The position numbers and the translations under genes are program-made. From Oxytricha trifallax (Eukaryota; Ciliophora; Spirotrichea; Sporadotrichida; Oxytrichidae): 64,000 nucleotides of DNA. The first letter of the stretch is position 1. Every line of letters begins with the position of its first letter. Shown in pieces: positions 23,080 to 35,189 of the stretch. Location of the stretch: the NCBI GenBank assembly GCA_000711775.1, contig ARYC01001402.1:1-64000 (forward strand). The letters are read 5' to 3'. Under the pieces are notes generated by a model that worked only from the letters and a program-made list of their open reading frames with translations, searched no databases and was not told where the DNA came from.

Positions 23080-24900
23080 ATTTAGTGATCATTTTATATA
23101 AAAAGTCAATACCCTTTCAAAATTTTTATAATAATTTTTTTATTATTGGGGTTTTGCTTAAGTTCTATTATTCTCATTTTAACAACTATTTTATTAACTA
23201 AGGATGCTATCTCTTGATATCTACCCAATATAGCTTAGCCATTGTGAAATAGGATTTCACTGTAAAACATTCAAATTTTTTATAGTTCTAATGCCTTAAG
23301 TGCATTTCTAAGACTAGCTTGGAAACATGACTTAGCCCAACCAAAATCAAAAGTTAACATTTCTTGGCCTAAATCCTTTAAGAATGAAATTTAATCACCT
23401 TTCTATTTTCTGAACTTTATATTTCTTTTTATGAAAGATAAGCATTTTCGATAGGGGCTAGATCAAACTAGTATGGGCCCAAGTACATGACAGGGACTTG
23501 AAGTAGCAAAATTTTCTAGTTATATAAAGACTTCGATGATAGGTTGCATTGTCTAAAAGTAAAATCGTGTCTGCCCTCCATCCATATCTCTTACTATCCA
23601 GATAAGAAATGAGATTTAGCAAAAAGTTGTAGAATGTTTCACTATTTGTCCTACCAATATTTACTGAAAAACAAAATGAGTTATCACTTCCAATTGCTGC
23701 TATTATGTTAACTCCATACATTCTCACTTACTAGTCTGAATAATTCCTTTAACTTTTCTAGCTTCAACTTATGTATTGATAGTTCTATTATTGAAGACTG
23801 CTCTCATAAATTTTAATCAATATCTTCTGTGATGAAAGCTATTCAATGTAAAATTTCGCTGCTATTTATATGTAGAGTAAGCAGTTCATAGAATTTGTTA
23901 TTGTATCAATTTGTTAAACCTTTTTAAAGCTATATCCTAGGCTGCTTTTTAATATTCTTCTTAATTTTGAGCAAGATAATATACAATTAAGCTTATCTTG
24001 AATTAGATTTTATAGTTACTTTAGTGACTTAAGCTAATCCCCGGTAGCATTATATTATTCTACAATTGTTTAAATGCATCACACTAAACCGCCATTCTTT
24101 AAACTGCTTGTATTATCAACATCCAAGCAATGACCATCTTAGTCTGAAAATTTTTTTTAAAACTTGTATCTAGTAATTTTTAGCCATTTGATTAGGCATG
24201 ACTTTTGGCACCCATTTTAACTGAATAATATATAAGCTATTCTGATTTGATTCTTGGAATCACTACTTGTTTAAATACATTTTCCATTATATTGCTAGTT
24301 CTAAAATTAAGATTTTGATAAAAATGGAAAAGCTATTTTTACTTACAAGAATTTTAAAGCTTTTTTAGAATAACTAGAAATTATTAAGACTTGCTTCTTT
24401 AAATAAAACTGAAGGTTTATTGAAATCTTATTTGTTAAAATTTTAAATAGACTCATCTTCATTTGAGAGGATAAATACTTAATTTTTAAGTGTCTGAATT
24501 TTTTTTAAGTTAATGCCCCATTTAGAGTTATTTCACTTTAATTAGTATTCACAATCTTTTTTGGATATAAAATTATTGTTGAGTAACTTAATCGACAATC
24601 TACTTTGCGCAAGTCTCCTGAAGCTTTAAAATTGAATCTCAGTTATTTTGGTAAATCATAATTTCATTTAAGGTTTAAACCTTCTAATAAATCAACTGAG
24701 TTGATTGTGATAATGGTTTAGAGTCATTCTGAGCGATTTATTCAGTTTACTCAAATTGATAATTACCATCATCTTGTTCATCACTGCTTTCATGAGTATT
24801 CTAGAACCTGAGATATTTTCTAATATCATCCTGTTGAAATTCCAACTTCTTTCATTACTCCCTATAATAAAGCAGAGTTAAAAAATTATATTGAAAAGTT
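23080..24900 (-). pseudogene. Decayed Tc1/mariner-type transposase
   Basis: Minus strand. The best-preserved block (23727-23458) reads IIAAIGSD, GRTNSETFYNFL and LLLDNATYHRS, a typical DDE_3 core with the second catalytic Asp in LLDNA. After a one-base frame change the Glu motif appears as DLAPIENAYLS near 23445, about 30 residues on. The frame also breaks just upstream of 23727, and the first Asp region is not clear. The text upstream to about 24900 is TGA-interrupted and degenerate. It differs from the TBE transposases in sequence and has no C4A4 end nearby on its left. It lies divergent from the ORF at 25035. Confidence 0.6.
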
Positions 24901-25034
24901 TTTCTTTTATAAGGTTTTCTATTTAAACTGAAATGGCCTACATTTTCTGCTTAAAGTAATAATTTTAAAAATATTTATTATTAATTAGTATATTTTATTA
25001 TAAAACTGGTCCTGAATTTGATTTTAAATAGCAA

Positions 25035-25871
25035 ATGCTAAGAAATGGAAATGAACAACCAGCTTCAATAAATTCATGTTAAATAAGTCAGAGAAAAAAT
25101 AGGCATTAAAAAAGAATTGCATGACTTCTTATGCCAAGAATGTGGAGCTTATTTACCAAAAGCCAATTGTACAAATATTATTTTTTCAAGAGTATTTTGA
25201 CTGGTGAGAAAATGGTAAACTAATTTTATATTATAACTTAAAGTATTTGAAAAGGTGCGATGTAGTAGTTGCAGCTGTACCTTAGATTGAGGGGCTCACA
25301 GAGGACAATTTCCTTGAGTATGCCCTGTAAAAACCAAACTTGCTTAAATATTTTCCAGATCAAGAAGACTGGCTTCATTTAGATAAGAAATGGATAACGG
25401 ATGTTCTACTATCACTTGATACTCAAGGAATAAATGAAATGATTTTAAAAGCAAAGTAAGATAGAAGATAGCGGCTCAACTCTACATAGAACTCTTTAGT
25501 GCACATGAAACCCGAGTTAATATCTGCCCTAAATGGCTCGCTCAACTATAGTGGTAAAATTTAATTGCCTTAAAAATGTTATAGTACAATGGGAGGTCGG
25601 CCTATCTGATCAAACAAAGTACAAAAAGAAAAGCCAGATAGATCATTTAAGAGAGGAGAAATTGAATGAGCCTAATAACAATTCCTCAAAGAAGAAATTT
25701 ATGGACTAAAACATGAAATTTAGAGAGGAAATGGGAATGATAAAAAGTTAAATAGATGATCTTCTCAACTACAAGTCCCTTGTAATGTAGCTTCATGATT
25801 AAGGAGTTAATGATGGTCAAGGGAATGTCTAAGGGATGGATCCCATCTAATAGAATACAAACTTTATGATA
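25035..25871 (+). pseudogene. Unrecognised Cys-motif ORF next to Tc1-like transposase
   Basis: From ATG near 25035 (MEMNNQLQQ). The N-terminus carries CQECGAYLPKANC. After an interruption the frame 25254-25605 (VVVAAVPQIEGLTEDNF, DWLHLDKKWITDVL) is clean. A second frame from about 25605 to TGA 25869-25871 is Lys/Gln/Asn-rich and probably coiled-coil. An intron may explain the first break (ends aaaag before 25254). Not recognised. It may be a second gene of the same mobile element as the transposase. Confidence 0.45.
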
Positions 25872-26625
25872 TGAAGATTTTAATTTTTGTTAATTTAATT
25901 AAAATTTTTAATCTAAAAATCTAAACTTACTACCCTAATTGTTATTACTTTTAATATAACAATTAAAAACTAAATTTTGTTAAGAATTTATATTAAAATA
26001 AGTATTTCTAAAGTAATATAAGTATAAAAAATATCATTAACAACGATCAAACTATTTAAAGTTATATTTTACAAATTAAAAGCTCTATTGCTCAATTAAA
26101 AAGGGCAAATAAAAAAACATTTTAGCTTAAATGTTTTAATTTTATCTAAGTTTGATACAAATGCTATGAAAAATTATTTTCACTCATTTTAGACAAAAAT
26201 TTTAATTCTCTCCCATTTTTTCATTTTTCAACTTTCATCGACCTTACTTTTTCAATAAACTTTTTAAAATTTTTTCAATTTAAGAATAAAAGAGAATAGA
26301 GTCAAAGAATAACATTTTTATTCTAATTAAATTTGAGTGATGGAATAGGATAGTTTGTATGACTTTGTATGAGTTTGTATCAATTTATATCATTTTGTAT
26401 GACTTTGTGAGAGTTTTATAGAAGATTACTGCTTTAGATTTAATAATGTTTAAAATTTATTAAATAATTAAAGAAGCAACGTGATACTATTAAATATTTC
26501 GGAATAATCATCTTTGTTGGTCTTTTAAGCAACTAGAGATTTAATTTAAAAACATTAAGTTGCCAATTATAGTAAATATCTTGCATATTTAAACTCAAGA
26601 GCCTTAATCATAAATAAGTTTAAAA
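25872..26625. other. AT-rich stretch with a 10-bp tandem motif
   Basis: No gene. 26353-26415 is a short tandem array of about 10-bp units of the form TTTGTATGAC/TTTGTATGAG, related to motifs at 48829 and 50211. Confidence 0.45.
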
Positions 26626-28037
26626 ATGAGCAAGACATAGTCATCTTAAAAGCAAAAGTAAAATTCAGTAACTAAATCTGATGATTCAGGTTATCAAACT
26701 CCCAAAGAAGCTAATAATTTAAGAATGAATAAAAGAATTGAGAATTAGAGTGAGCAGAAATGAAATCCAAAATTTTTGATTATATTAAAAAGTAAAAGAT
26801 TTTGGGGGCCAAGTCCTATAAGGAAATTAAATTAGAGCTGTAAACAAAATTTGGACAAGAACCAATTGAATTCCACAAAATCTGGCTTATTAAGACATTA
26901 AATGCTAGAAAAAGTGAAAGTAAAGGATTAACACCCACTCAGTTCAATTCCTCAAGTAAAGCAAAATCTCTTCAAGACAAATCGATTAACTAATAAGATA
27001 GTGAAATGTAATTCAAGGGTCAAAGTGATAGTGAGTAGTCAACTCCAGTGAGCAAGATGAAACTACCAAATACTGTGCAATTTGAATTGGAGTCGCTAAG
27101 CTCACAATAAAATAAAACCGAGACTGAAGATGATTTAACTGACTCAGATGCTGCATACCTTAATATTGAAAAAGTAGAAGAAATGATTAGCACAAATTTC
27201 AAATAATTTGCTGAAGATGAGTTAAAAAAAGGTATATATGAAAACTTAATTAGAAAAAATCATGAGATCTTAGAAACTGAGATTTTTGAAAAATTTAATG
27301 ACAAAATAAGTCATATAGTTGAGTCAGTTGAGGAACTAGAAAAAAGTAAAAAAACTCTGAACATCACAGAAATCCGAGATTTAATTAAAAATGGTAAAGA
27401 AGAAATCTAGCAGGAATTCAAAATTCTTGTTGACGACATTAAAAAGCAAGCACTCATCTTGGGGTAGCCTCTTAAGAATCTCTAGCTAATCATGTCAGGA
27501 ATTTTTATGAATAAGACAAGAGAATAAATTAAAAAATTGAGGAAACATCAAAAGCTTTAAAATTATTATAAGAAAGATATTAACCATTTGTTTAAGAGGT
27601 TGCTTCATAATTTAAGGCTAAAGATACATAAACACGTGAACTCTAAAAAACTCTTAAGTCCATGATCGACTAAGTTAACAAGCTACTGCATGATTTCAAG
27701 AAAGGCGTAAATCACAACATTTAGATTATATCCAGCAGTGTTAAACTATTAGAATAAAAGATCGACAGAACTTAGTAAGTTGAAGAAAAAACCAAATTTA
27801 GAATCCAGTTTCTAAAATTAGTAACAATAAGCAAACAAAGTTACACAAGAGTTATGTGAGATGTAGTCATCTAAGGAGAAAAGTCAAAATTTATTCTAAA
27901 AAGATATTGCATAAACTCTGCTTAGATTTAACTCTGGAAATGAGAATATAGGATTTATTTTAATTGAGAACAAACCCCATCTCTATGACAAAGTGTTATA
28001 AAATGTAATTTAGATTTAAGAAGTTAAGGACTTATGA
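26626..28037 (+). pseudogene. Coiled-coil protein ending just before a telomeric tract
   Basis: From ATG 26626 to TGA 28035-28037 the plus strand is protein-like throughout, with frame changes near 26760, 27540 and 27850. The N-terminus is Ser/Gln/Lys-rich; a short region (FDYIKKQKILGAKSYKEIK) could be helix-turn-helix. Most of the rest (27180-27800) is charged helical sequence with heptad-like spacing. No family recognised. The stop lies 78 bases before GGGGTTTTGGGGTTT (28115), the distance and orientation expected at the 3' end of a macronuclear nanochromosome. Confidence 0.5.
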
Positions 28038-28114
28038 TATAAAATAATATGTATTTACTCACTTGACATTTTTTACTTTACTAAATTTAACCTAGACTGC
28101 TATTTTATTCTAAT

Positions 28115-28129
28115 GGGGTTTTGGGGTTT
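28115..28129 (+). other. Telomeric tract G4T4G4T3
   Basis: GGGGTTTTGGGGTTT preceded by AAT. G-rich strand reads rightward, as at the right end of a macronuclear chromosome or of a TBE. It is not followed by a TBE inverted repeat, and no matching C4A4 tract is seen to the left within 6 kb. Confidence 0.7.
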
Positions 28130-28198
28130 ACATGGTAATAGGGAGCAGGATGAAGGTGGTGCTTAGCATTCAAAAGTGAGATAATGAGAACCATAGAA

Positions 28199-28535
28199 GA
28201 CAACGATGAATTATTTTCCTCCCAAACCAGGTCGAGTTAATAATGCTACCAAAGCAAAAGTAGAGAAACTACTTTCTCAGAAACGATGGAGCCTGGAAAG
28301 AGTTTTCACCATTCCTCTCTTTAATTGTTTATAGGAAGCAAATCTCTGAGAGCTCTGCAGGGATAATCCTAGTTCACTAGGCTCATATTTCGTATGCCTC
28401 TCAGCAACAGAGATAAGTGGAATGGGGATGAAGTGGTATTTCAGAGATTTTCTAGTACATGTTTTACCAGTCATTTAAACTAACATCAACTAACTTCAGT
28501 AACGTGAACGTCACGACTAAGATTGATGGTTTTAA
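28199..28535. repeat. Dispersed repeat family A, copy 1
   Basis: A GC-richer block of about 330 bp (from ctcccaaaccaggtcg to cgtcacgactaagattgatgg) that recurs at 45897-46205 with substitutions and small indels. The conservation runs over the whole length with no shared reading frame, so a non-coding repeat (SINE-like, LTR or RNA-derived) is more likely than a gene. Confidence 0.7.
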
Positions 28536-28539
28536 TTCA

Positions 28540-29420
28540 GTATTAAAAGGTAAATATGCTAAATCAATTATTTTAGTATAACTTTTTAAAAATCATAATG
28601 AAGGTATGATAAGCATGAGTATGGAAAGTTAAAAGTGTTGACATGAAATTGCAATTTAAATAAGTTAAAGATGATTTCTAGGTTGCGTAAAATGTGGAAG
28701 AGATTTTATTTTGTGAATGCGAAGGCAAAAATCTAATAAATCTTAATGGTCAAATTAAAAAATTAATATATAAATCGATTATGTTCAGTATACAATCTTA
28801 TTTACAGTCATTATATTTTTTTATTATAACTATCCATTATTTCGCTTATACAACTTTGAATGTTTACTTGTTTTTTATAATAAATCTTATAAATATAAAT
28901 TACTTGTGATAATATTTTATATCCATTTGGCAAGTTCTATAATTTCAAATAATCAAATTTTATTCGACTTTCTGTAATTTGATTTGCTAAGTTTAACAAT
29001 TGCTTATTAATGGATACACTGATCCAGATTTATAATCTTATGAGTGATATTTTTGTAATCGTTATTTGATCCTAGGAGATTTGTTTCGAACAATGAAATG
29101 ATCTTGTTGGTGAAGATATGTATTGTAAAATGATATTATTTTTTTGGTTGTCTTTTTGGCCAGGAATGTAATATTTCTGTATGTCATCTTTAGTTCCTTC
29201 TTTAACATACCAAATAATTTATTAAAGAAAGATAGCCTCTTTATTATTGTTAAATATTATCTAAAATTCTTTAATGTACTTCATTTTGATTTGAGTGTAT
29301 TTTATATTCTTTTCTATTATTCACTAATAAGTTATAATTTTCCTTGACCTTAACCAATCGATTGCTATAGTGATTTTGTGAACAAGGTGTTAAAGTGAGA
29401 TAGAAATAGTTTTAATAACT
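28540..29420. other. AT-rich stretch, no gene supported
   Basis: Short hydrophobic open stretches (28694-28909, 29144-29347) are low-complexity and AT-driven. No motif seen. Confidence 0.35.
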
Positions 29421-29910
29421 CAAACATTATTAGCAAGAAACAAATTAATTATAACAATCGATAGTTGAAGGAAATATTCTAAATCTAAGCAAATAAAGTT
29501 CTTGCAGTGGTATGCAACATTAAATATACTGAACGCAGACTGGTATATCATGCACATAATTACTTTAATCATAATTTCCTACTATAATGACGTGGTTATA
29601 AAACTTTTGATCAAAGATATATTTATGCCACCGCCATTGTACTAGAAATGTGTAAAATTGAGAGTCTTAATAGTGAGAGATTTTTACTTACATTTTAGTG
29701 AACTAAAAAAGAATTACTGAAGGATGGTCTTATTAATTATTATTTAATGCTGTACACAAATTAATACTCGGGTGAATGTCTTAATGAATATATCCCAGTA
29801 GGAGTAGAATCACACTACACGAAGGAAACTAAGTCAATTTGACTATATTTGATGTAGATACAGCTTTATGAGATCTAGAGTATTTAAGAGTAATTGGATA
29901 TAAAATAAAT

Positions 29911-29938
29911 TATATTAAGTTATATTAAGTTATATTAA
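29911..29938. repeat. 10-bp tandem repeat
   Basis: Unit TATATTAAGT repeated nearly three times. Confidence 0.8.
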
Positions 29939-30427
29939 AAATTATAAGAAAATAAAATGAAGATGTCAGATAGAGAGAGGTAAGTAAATATGTCTATGAA
30001 GCCATGTTGGAAGATGTTAAAGGAGGATGGAAAGTATTTATAAACAGATTATATAATTTTGTCAATTATAAATTATTTGAAGATTTATATGAGAAACTGA
30101 GCAAGACCAGCAATTGGTATAAGTTACTACCACAATAGATTGTTAAGAATAACATAATATAACATAATAACTTATGGAAATATATATATTAAGACAAAAG
30201 TCAATAATGGATGTAGGCAATCAGAGACATGAGCCGCTGTCTTGACAGAAATAACAAGAAATATTTCTCTCTATTTATTAGCAAACCAATTTTTACAAAA
30301 AAATAAAGACAATCAAGCTGATCAAAGGGCTTATATTTAATGGACAAAGAGTGCTACTATATGAATAGACTGTAGAATTCTATTATTATTATTTAATAAT
30401 AATTTAGTATATTATATTAATAAAATT

Positions 30428-30570
30428 AATTAAAAACTTAATATATACAAATGTATTCTAATAGATTCGATGCAAGTGGAGCATGTGCACACATAAAATG
30501 TAATTAAAAGAATATATCTTTTATTTTTTGTTGGTCTTACCTGGTAAGATCATAGGCGCCACTAAACTGG
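30428..30570. repeat. Dispersed repeat family B, copy 1
   Basis: Starts taaaaacttaatatata and continues through ttctaatagattcgatgcaa, acataaaatgtaa and ggtcttacctggtaagat. The same order of words occurs at 44472-44640 with about 70-75% identity by eye. Function unknown. Confidence 0.6.
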
Positions 30571-32600
30571 TGCTTTATAAGGCAACTCATTGAAAAAACG
30601 AAGAAGTTAATCAAAATTACTATTTATTTAGAAGATAATGACTATGAAGTTGAAAATTAACATATTTAGAAAGATTTTAATATTTTATTAGTATAATTAG
30701 TATTAGTAATTTTAAAATAATAATTATAAACTTTATTATTTCATATATTAATGAATATAATATAATTTAATATATTAAAATTTGATATAATATAATATTA
30801 TATGAGAAGCCAAGATTAAAAGATAGAGAGTATAAAAAGAGGGAAACAGAAATGACGAATGAATATGACTTTTAGTATTTTTGAATAGAGATAGATGTCC
30901 AAAAAGTATAAGGAAATAAGAAAGCAATAGGTCAAATCGAGTTTGATGGAAAGATGCTAACAAAGCTAGAAAACCACAAAGAGGCGATGAGTTGTAAAAT
31001 AGCAGAATGGATAAACGGAGAAACATTCCTACAGAACCTGAAAGAAGAGAAGCAAGTCCTTTTAAGTAAGAGTTAAGGCGAATAGTATCAAGAAATTGGT
31101 AGCTCAAGACCAATAGTAGTAAACTCACACTTAATTAAAATAATCGAAAGTTTAACATACTAAGAAAATTAAAAAATAATAAATGAGCTATTGTAGCCAT
31201 GAAATTATTAAAATTTATTAAAATTGATTTCTTAGAAAACAAAATTAATCACTTTGATTTGATCAATCTATAGGGGCAGATCAAGGAATTGAGATGGAAG
31301 AGTAGAAACAGAGAAGCCTACATTTTTAAAGCACTATTATAATGTGCATAATTCTGTGTAGATAGACAAACTCCTGAATATGTGATATTACTAAGTTCAA
31401 AATCAGTATAAGATAAGCAAATAATTAGACTAATTAAAGAATCTTACAAGAAATATAAAAACATGTACTTGGATGGGAAAGATATAAACCTAAAATAGAG
31501 CCATAAAGAGGTAGATTATACACCAAAGCTTTTTAATGAATACCTTTAGGATGCTATTTTATTAAATTGAAATATAATCACTTACAAAATGTAAAATTGC
31601 TAGATTTCTCCGATGATATTCTTATCAAATAACGAACAGCAAATGAATAGAGGTCTAGAAAGCTTTCAAAGAAGAACAGATATCTCACAATTTATAGCTA
31701 AATTACAAGAAGAAATTATAATTGAATGATTCAAAAGATTTTAATTAAACAGAAGAATTTGTGTGAAAGTTAAATATATACAAGGAGATTAAATAAAATA
31801 GAATGAGAATAATTTTGGTACTAAAGAAATGTCAAGGAAAACTAAGAAAGAATAATTAAATAAATTACTTTTATTTATAAACCATAAATATCTAATAATC
31901 TTACGCCTTGCGATACTATATTGTTAGATACAAAAGATTTCTAGTCATATATAAGCACATATTTTTTATGGCAATAGTATGATTGAAGCAAGTGAAAATT
32001 GAAATAATAAAAGTGCATCTGAAATAAATTGCTTCCATAACTTCTTGAGATAACAAAAAGAAGATATCACGCAAGATAACTTATTTAATAAATGTGAATA
32101 AGCACATTATTAGGTTGCTTGTTCAGAAAATATAAGAAAGATGAAATATAGAATAAATAAATACAAAAGACCTCAGGAGAACAGAACATTAATTTCAAGA
32201 ATACAAAAATAAACTTCAAGAATGGAAAAAGTTATTTATAAATAAAATGTGATTGATATGGGTAGTGATGAATTATTAAAGAATCGCTTTTGCAATATAC
32301 GCAAGGTCTTTATAAACTCGATGCAGTTTAATAAATATAAATATGATAAATCAAGCTATAGATCCAAAATGAGTTTACTCGAATTAAAAGTAATAATAAT
32401 ATTAAACCAAATTGAGTTGTTTAAGTGATCAATTCCTGTGTCTATATATATATTCGGAAAAGATCTTTGCTTAGGTAAAAATCAATAATTAGCCTTATTG
32501 ATGGTTATAAATATGGTCAAGATGAGTAAAAATAATTCCTAAAATGAAAATAATACTATTTCAATGTACTACTCTTCCATCCCTATCTCACTTTAAGCAT

Positions 32601-33600
32601 CTTTACCATGGGTTTTTTTCGGTAAATCTAATATAGAATTTGGAAATATTTTGGTCACCAAAATAGCTTTTGCAGAATTTTATCGCAAATCTACTATATA
32701 ATTAATTTTTGATTGTGTGTGTGTGTGTGTGTGTGTAACTGTCACGTCCTTTGTCTCTCATAATTTGTATGTCAGTAACTGTTTAGTCATGATTAGAAAT
32801 ACCATTTGTATGATGTTTGGATATATAGATTGGCTAAATGTGAGTGTTGTTATAGTGCTAAGAAACCATTTTGAGTAATCAAGGTTAGAGATTTATGGAT
32901 AAAAGCAGTAGAGGATAATCGAAAATATGATTGATCAACATAAACATTAAGAATTTGGGTTTGTGAATCCAAAAAACTAAATTGATAAGAGTCAAGATTA
33001 TAGAATGACATTCTGAGCAATTTTAATTTTAAGGTACATAATTAAATACTTTTTAATTAACATTAAGTTATTATCCATCTATTTATTTTCATTTATAATT
33101 AAATATTTCTTATAAATTAGAATTAACTAGAATAAATATTACATTGTTATTCATTTCTAAGTGGACCTTCATTATATTTTACCAGTGGAAATTTTCTAGA
33201 AATATTCCGTAAAGAGTTTTATTACTAAAATATTCAGATTAATAGTCTTCATATTTTTTTCAAAAGAGGTATATCCGAGTTTATCCATAATTATTAATAA
33301 TTTTAAGCTTCTAAATAAATTCAAAAAAATATGGTATAGTTATTTTATTTATTAAGTATTATTAATGAGTACAATCATACTTTACTATTAAAGGAATGCG
33401 TTTAATGTGCAATATTTATAAGCATAAATGAGTTTTGACTCAATTAAATTGAAAAATATCAAGCATTTAATATTACAATTACTGTTACTTAATTAACTAC
33501 CACTCATATTAACACTATTGTAGTTATTAATGAATTATTATTAGCAGTTTTGCCAATAAAAATAGATTTTTAAAGTCAAGAATTAAATTTATCTGTATAA
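32601..33600. other. AT-rich stretch with (TG)n microsatellite
   Basis: (TG)11-12 at 32714-32736. The rest shows no gene, RNA or inverted repeat that I can support. Confidence 0.45.
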
Positions 33601-33959
33601 AATAAGCCATAAACAATTTTAATACCTAGAGGTGTAGTGGAATGAAAAAAAGTCGCAACTATGATTCTATGAGAAACATCAATAAAAAAATCATTACTTA
33701 TATTGATAATTTTCTACTAATTTCAGTTTTCTAGTGATAAAATATCTAAGCATCTTAGATTTAAGTGTTCGCTAATACCTCATGGATTCATTTGTTGTTT
33801 CCTAGCAAATCAAAAAAATTAAAAATATTCATTCAGATTATAAATAAAGGTTTAGTCTCTTCAAATACGATGTGATAAGTAATAATAAATTGGAAATAGC
33901 TTTAAGATGAGTTTAATAAAAAAAACAACATATATAGTGATACAGTGCCCGTAATAAAA

Positions 33960-34640
33960 AGTGAATTTAATATTATACTTAACAAAAACTAATTTACAAG
34001 AGCATTTGTTTGTCAACTCGATGTCTAATTAACGCTGCAGTGCATTTACTCTTTTTAGATCAACAAAAATGATGTATTTATATACAGATTCTGTTGTCCA
34101 ATTGAACAACAAGCTTAAATTATTGCTTTGACTTCTAAAATTTCTTCTATTAGATATTATATATATATTTAAGAAAATCAAAAATATATACTTATAAAGA
34201 ATTCTTTCAGGCTTATGTTCGATAAAGGGCTCTTGTTTATAGATTCGATATTAATTTCTACTTTCTCATCTCTAATATCGCGTATTATCAATGTATATTC
34301 TTCAAATATGCCACTAGTATCTATTAAATTACCTCAACATTAGCAACTTATTCTTTAATTTTCTCGTATTTTAACTTACCCCTTGACTATTATTTCACTC
34401 CTTACTAATCTCCACAGTATAATTCTTAGATTTATTTCATTTCATTATTTCCTTCATCAAGTTGGGTATCTAGGTGGTTGTTGATAATTTATAAAATCAT
34501 TGATTCTTCTTTTAGTATCTATTTATTTTCTTCCACTCCGAACCTGACCTTTGGTGTACATTCAAATTAAATATCTCTTAATATATACTCTTTTTACTTC
34601 AGTATAAATATTAGATTATTAGAAGATTGTAAAAAGCAGA
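33960..34640 (-). pseudogene. Decayed coding region, coiled-coil-like
   Basis: Minus strand: 34555-34290 is open for about 88 codons (VRFGVEENKQILKEESM, KLKYEKIKEQVANVEV), then a frame change leads to SGIFEEYTLIIRDIRDEKVE and ISLKEFF up to about 34190. A further block with EVKAIIQACCSIGQQNLYI follows to about 34020. Composition is protein-like and helical. No family recognised. Breaks mark it as decayed or MDS-segmented. Confidence 0.4.
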
Positions 34641-34706
34641 CAACACTGGTATTACTTAAGAAATTGTCAATTATTTTTCACACATAACCATGAATAAACT
34701 CCACAG

Positions 34707-34743
34707 TATGACCTCTTGCAGATTTTCGTAAGAGGTTATACAT
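34707..34743. repeat. Short hairpin
   Basis: gtatgacctcttgc and gtaagaggttatac form a stem of about 12 pairs with a 7-9 base loop. Isolated, role unknown. Confidence 0.5.
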
Positions 34744-35189
34744 AACTAAACTATTAAACTACTTATTTAATTAAGAGCAATACAATGCCTTAAATAATCA
34801 TAAAATAACAATGAATGTTCGTAAACTCAATCTTTAACAAGTAATTTTATCAGATTTAATAATATTTAAATTGTTGGGTAAGAATTAAAGTGAATATGGT
34901 AATTTAGAATGAAATTCATAAATACTGTGAACATTAATCTTTTATTCTTAATTACTAAATTGTTTAAATCCTAGTATGAGAAGCATTTATATGCTGATTA
35001 ATGAATACGCAAGCACAAAAATTAAATACCATTAGCTAAATAAGTAAGGAGTTTGAGATATTGAAAATAAAAAGTAATTTTTTAGTTTCATAAAGTCTTT
35101 TATAAGGTTCATATCGTCTTAATATTTATCATTAAGCTTAATAAGTAGTATATGATGTCTCCCAAAGGAGCTAATCGAAGTCAATAATG

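Larger units (their letters stand above)
29430..32600 (+). pseudogene. Decayed coding region(s), unrecognised
   Basis: Plus-strand TGA-free blocks with protein-like composition follow one another in shifting frames: 29984-30320 (EAMLEDVKGGWKVFINRLYN), 30890-31190 (GQIEFDGKMLTKLENHKEAM), 31200-31571 (LRWKSRNREAYIFKALLQ) and 31740-32600 (SVQDK-like Lys-rich text; MGSDELLKNRFCNIRKVF). Stops and frame changes at each boundary indicate decay. Some blocks may belong to different genes. A copy of repeat family B (30428-30570) sits inside. No family recognised. Confidence 0.4.

Noticed and set aside
23140..23165. GGGGTTTT at 23146 as the left telomeric end of the 23-28-kb cluster
   Set aside because: Single unit in the wrong orientation for a left end, and no inverted-repeat match to 28115.
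30775..31128. 117-codon minus-strand open frame
   Set aside because: It is antisense to a plus-strand protein-like block (GQIEFDGKMLTKLENHKEAM); Ser/Leu-rich shadow.
32714..32736. (TG)n as telomere-like or regulatory
   Set aside because: Simple dinucleotide microsatellite, not the G4T4 repeat of this lineage.
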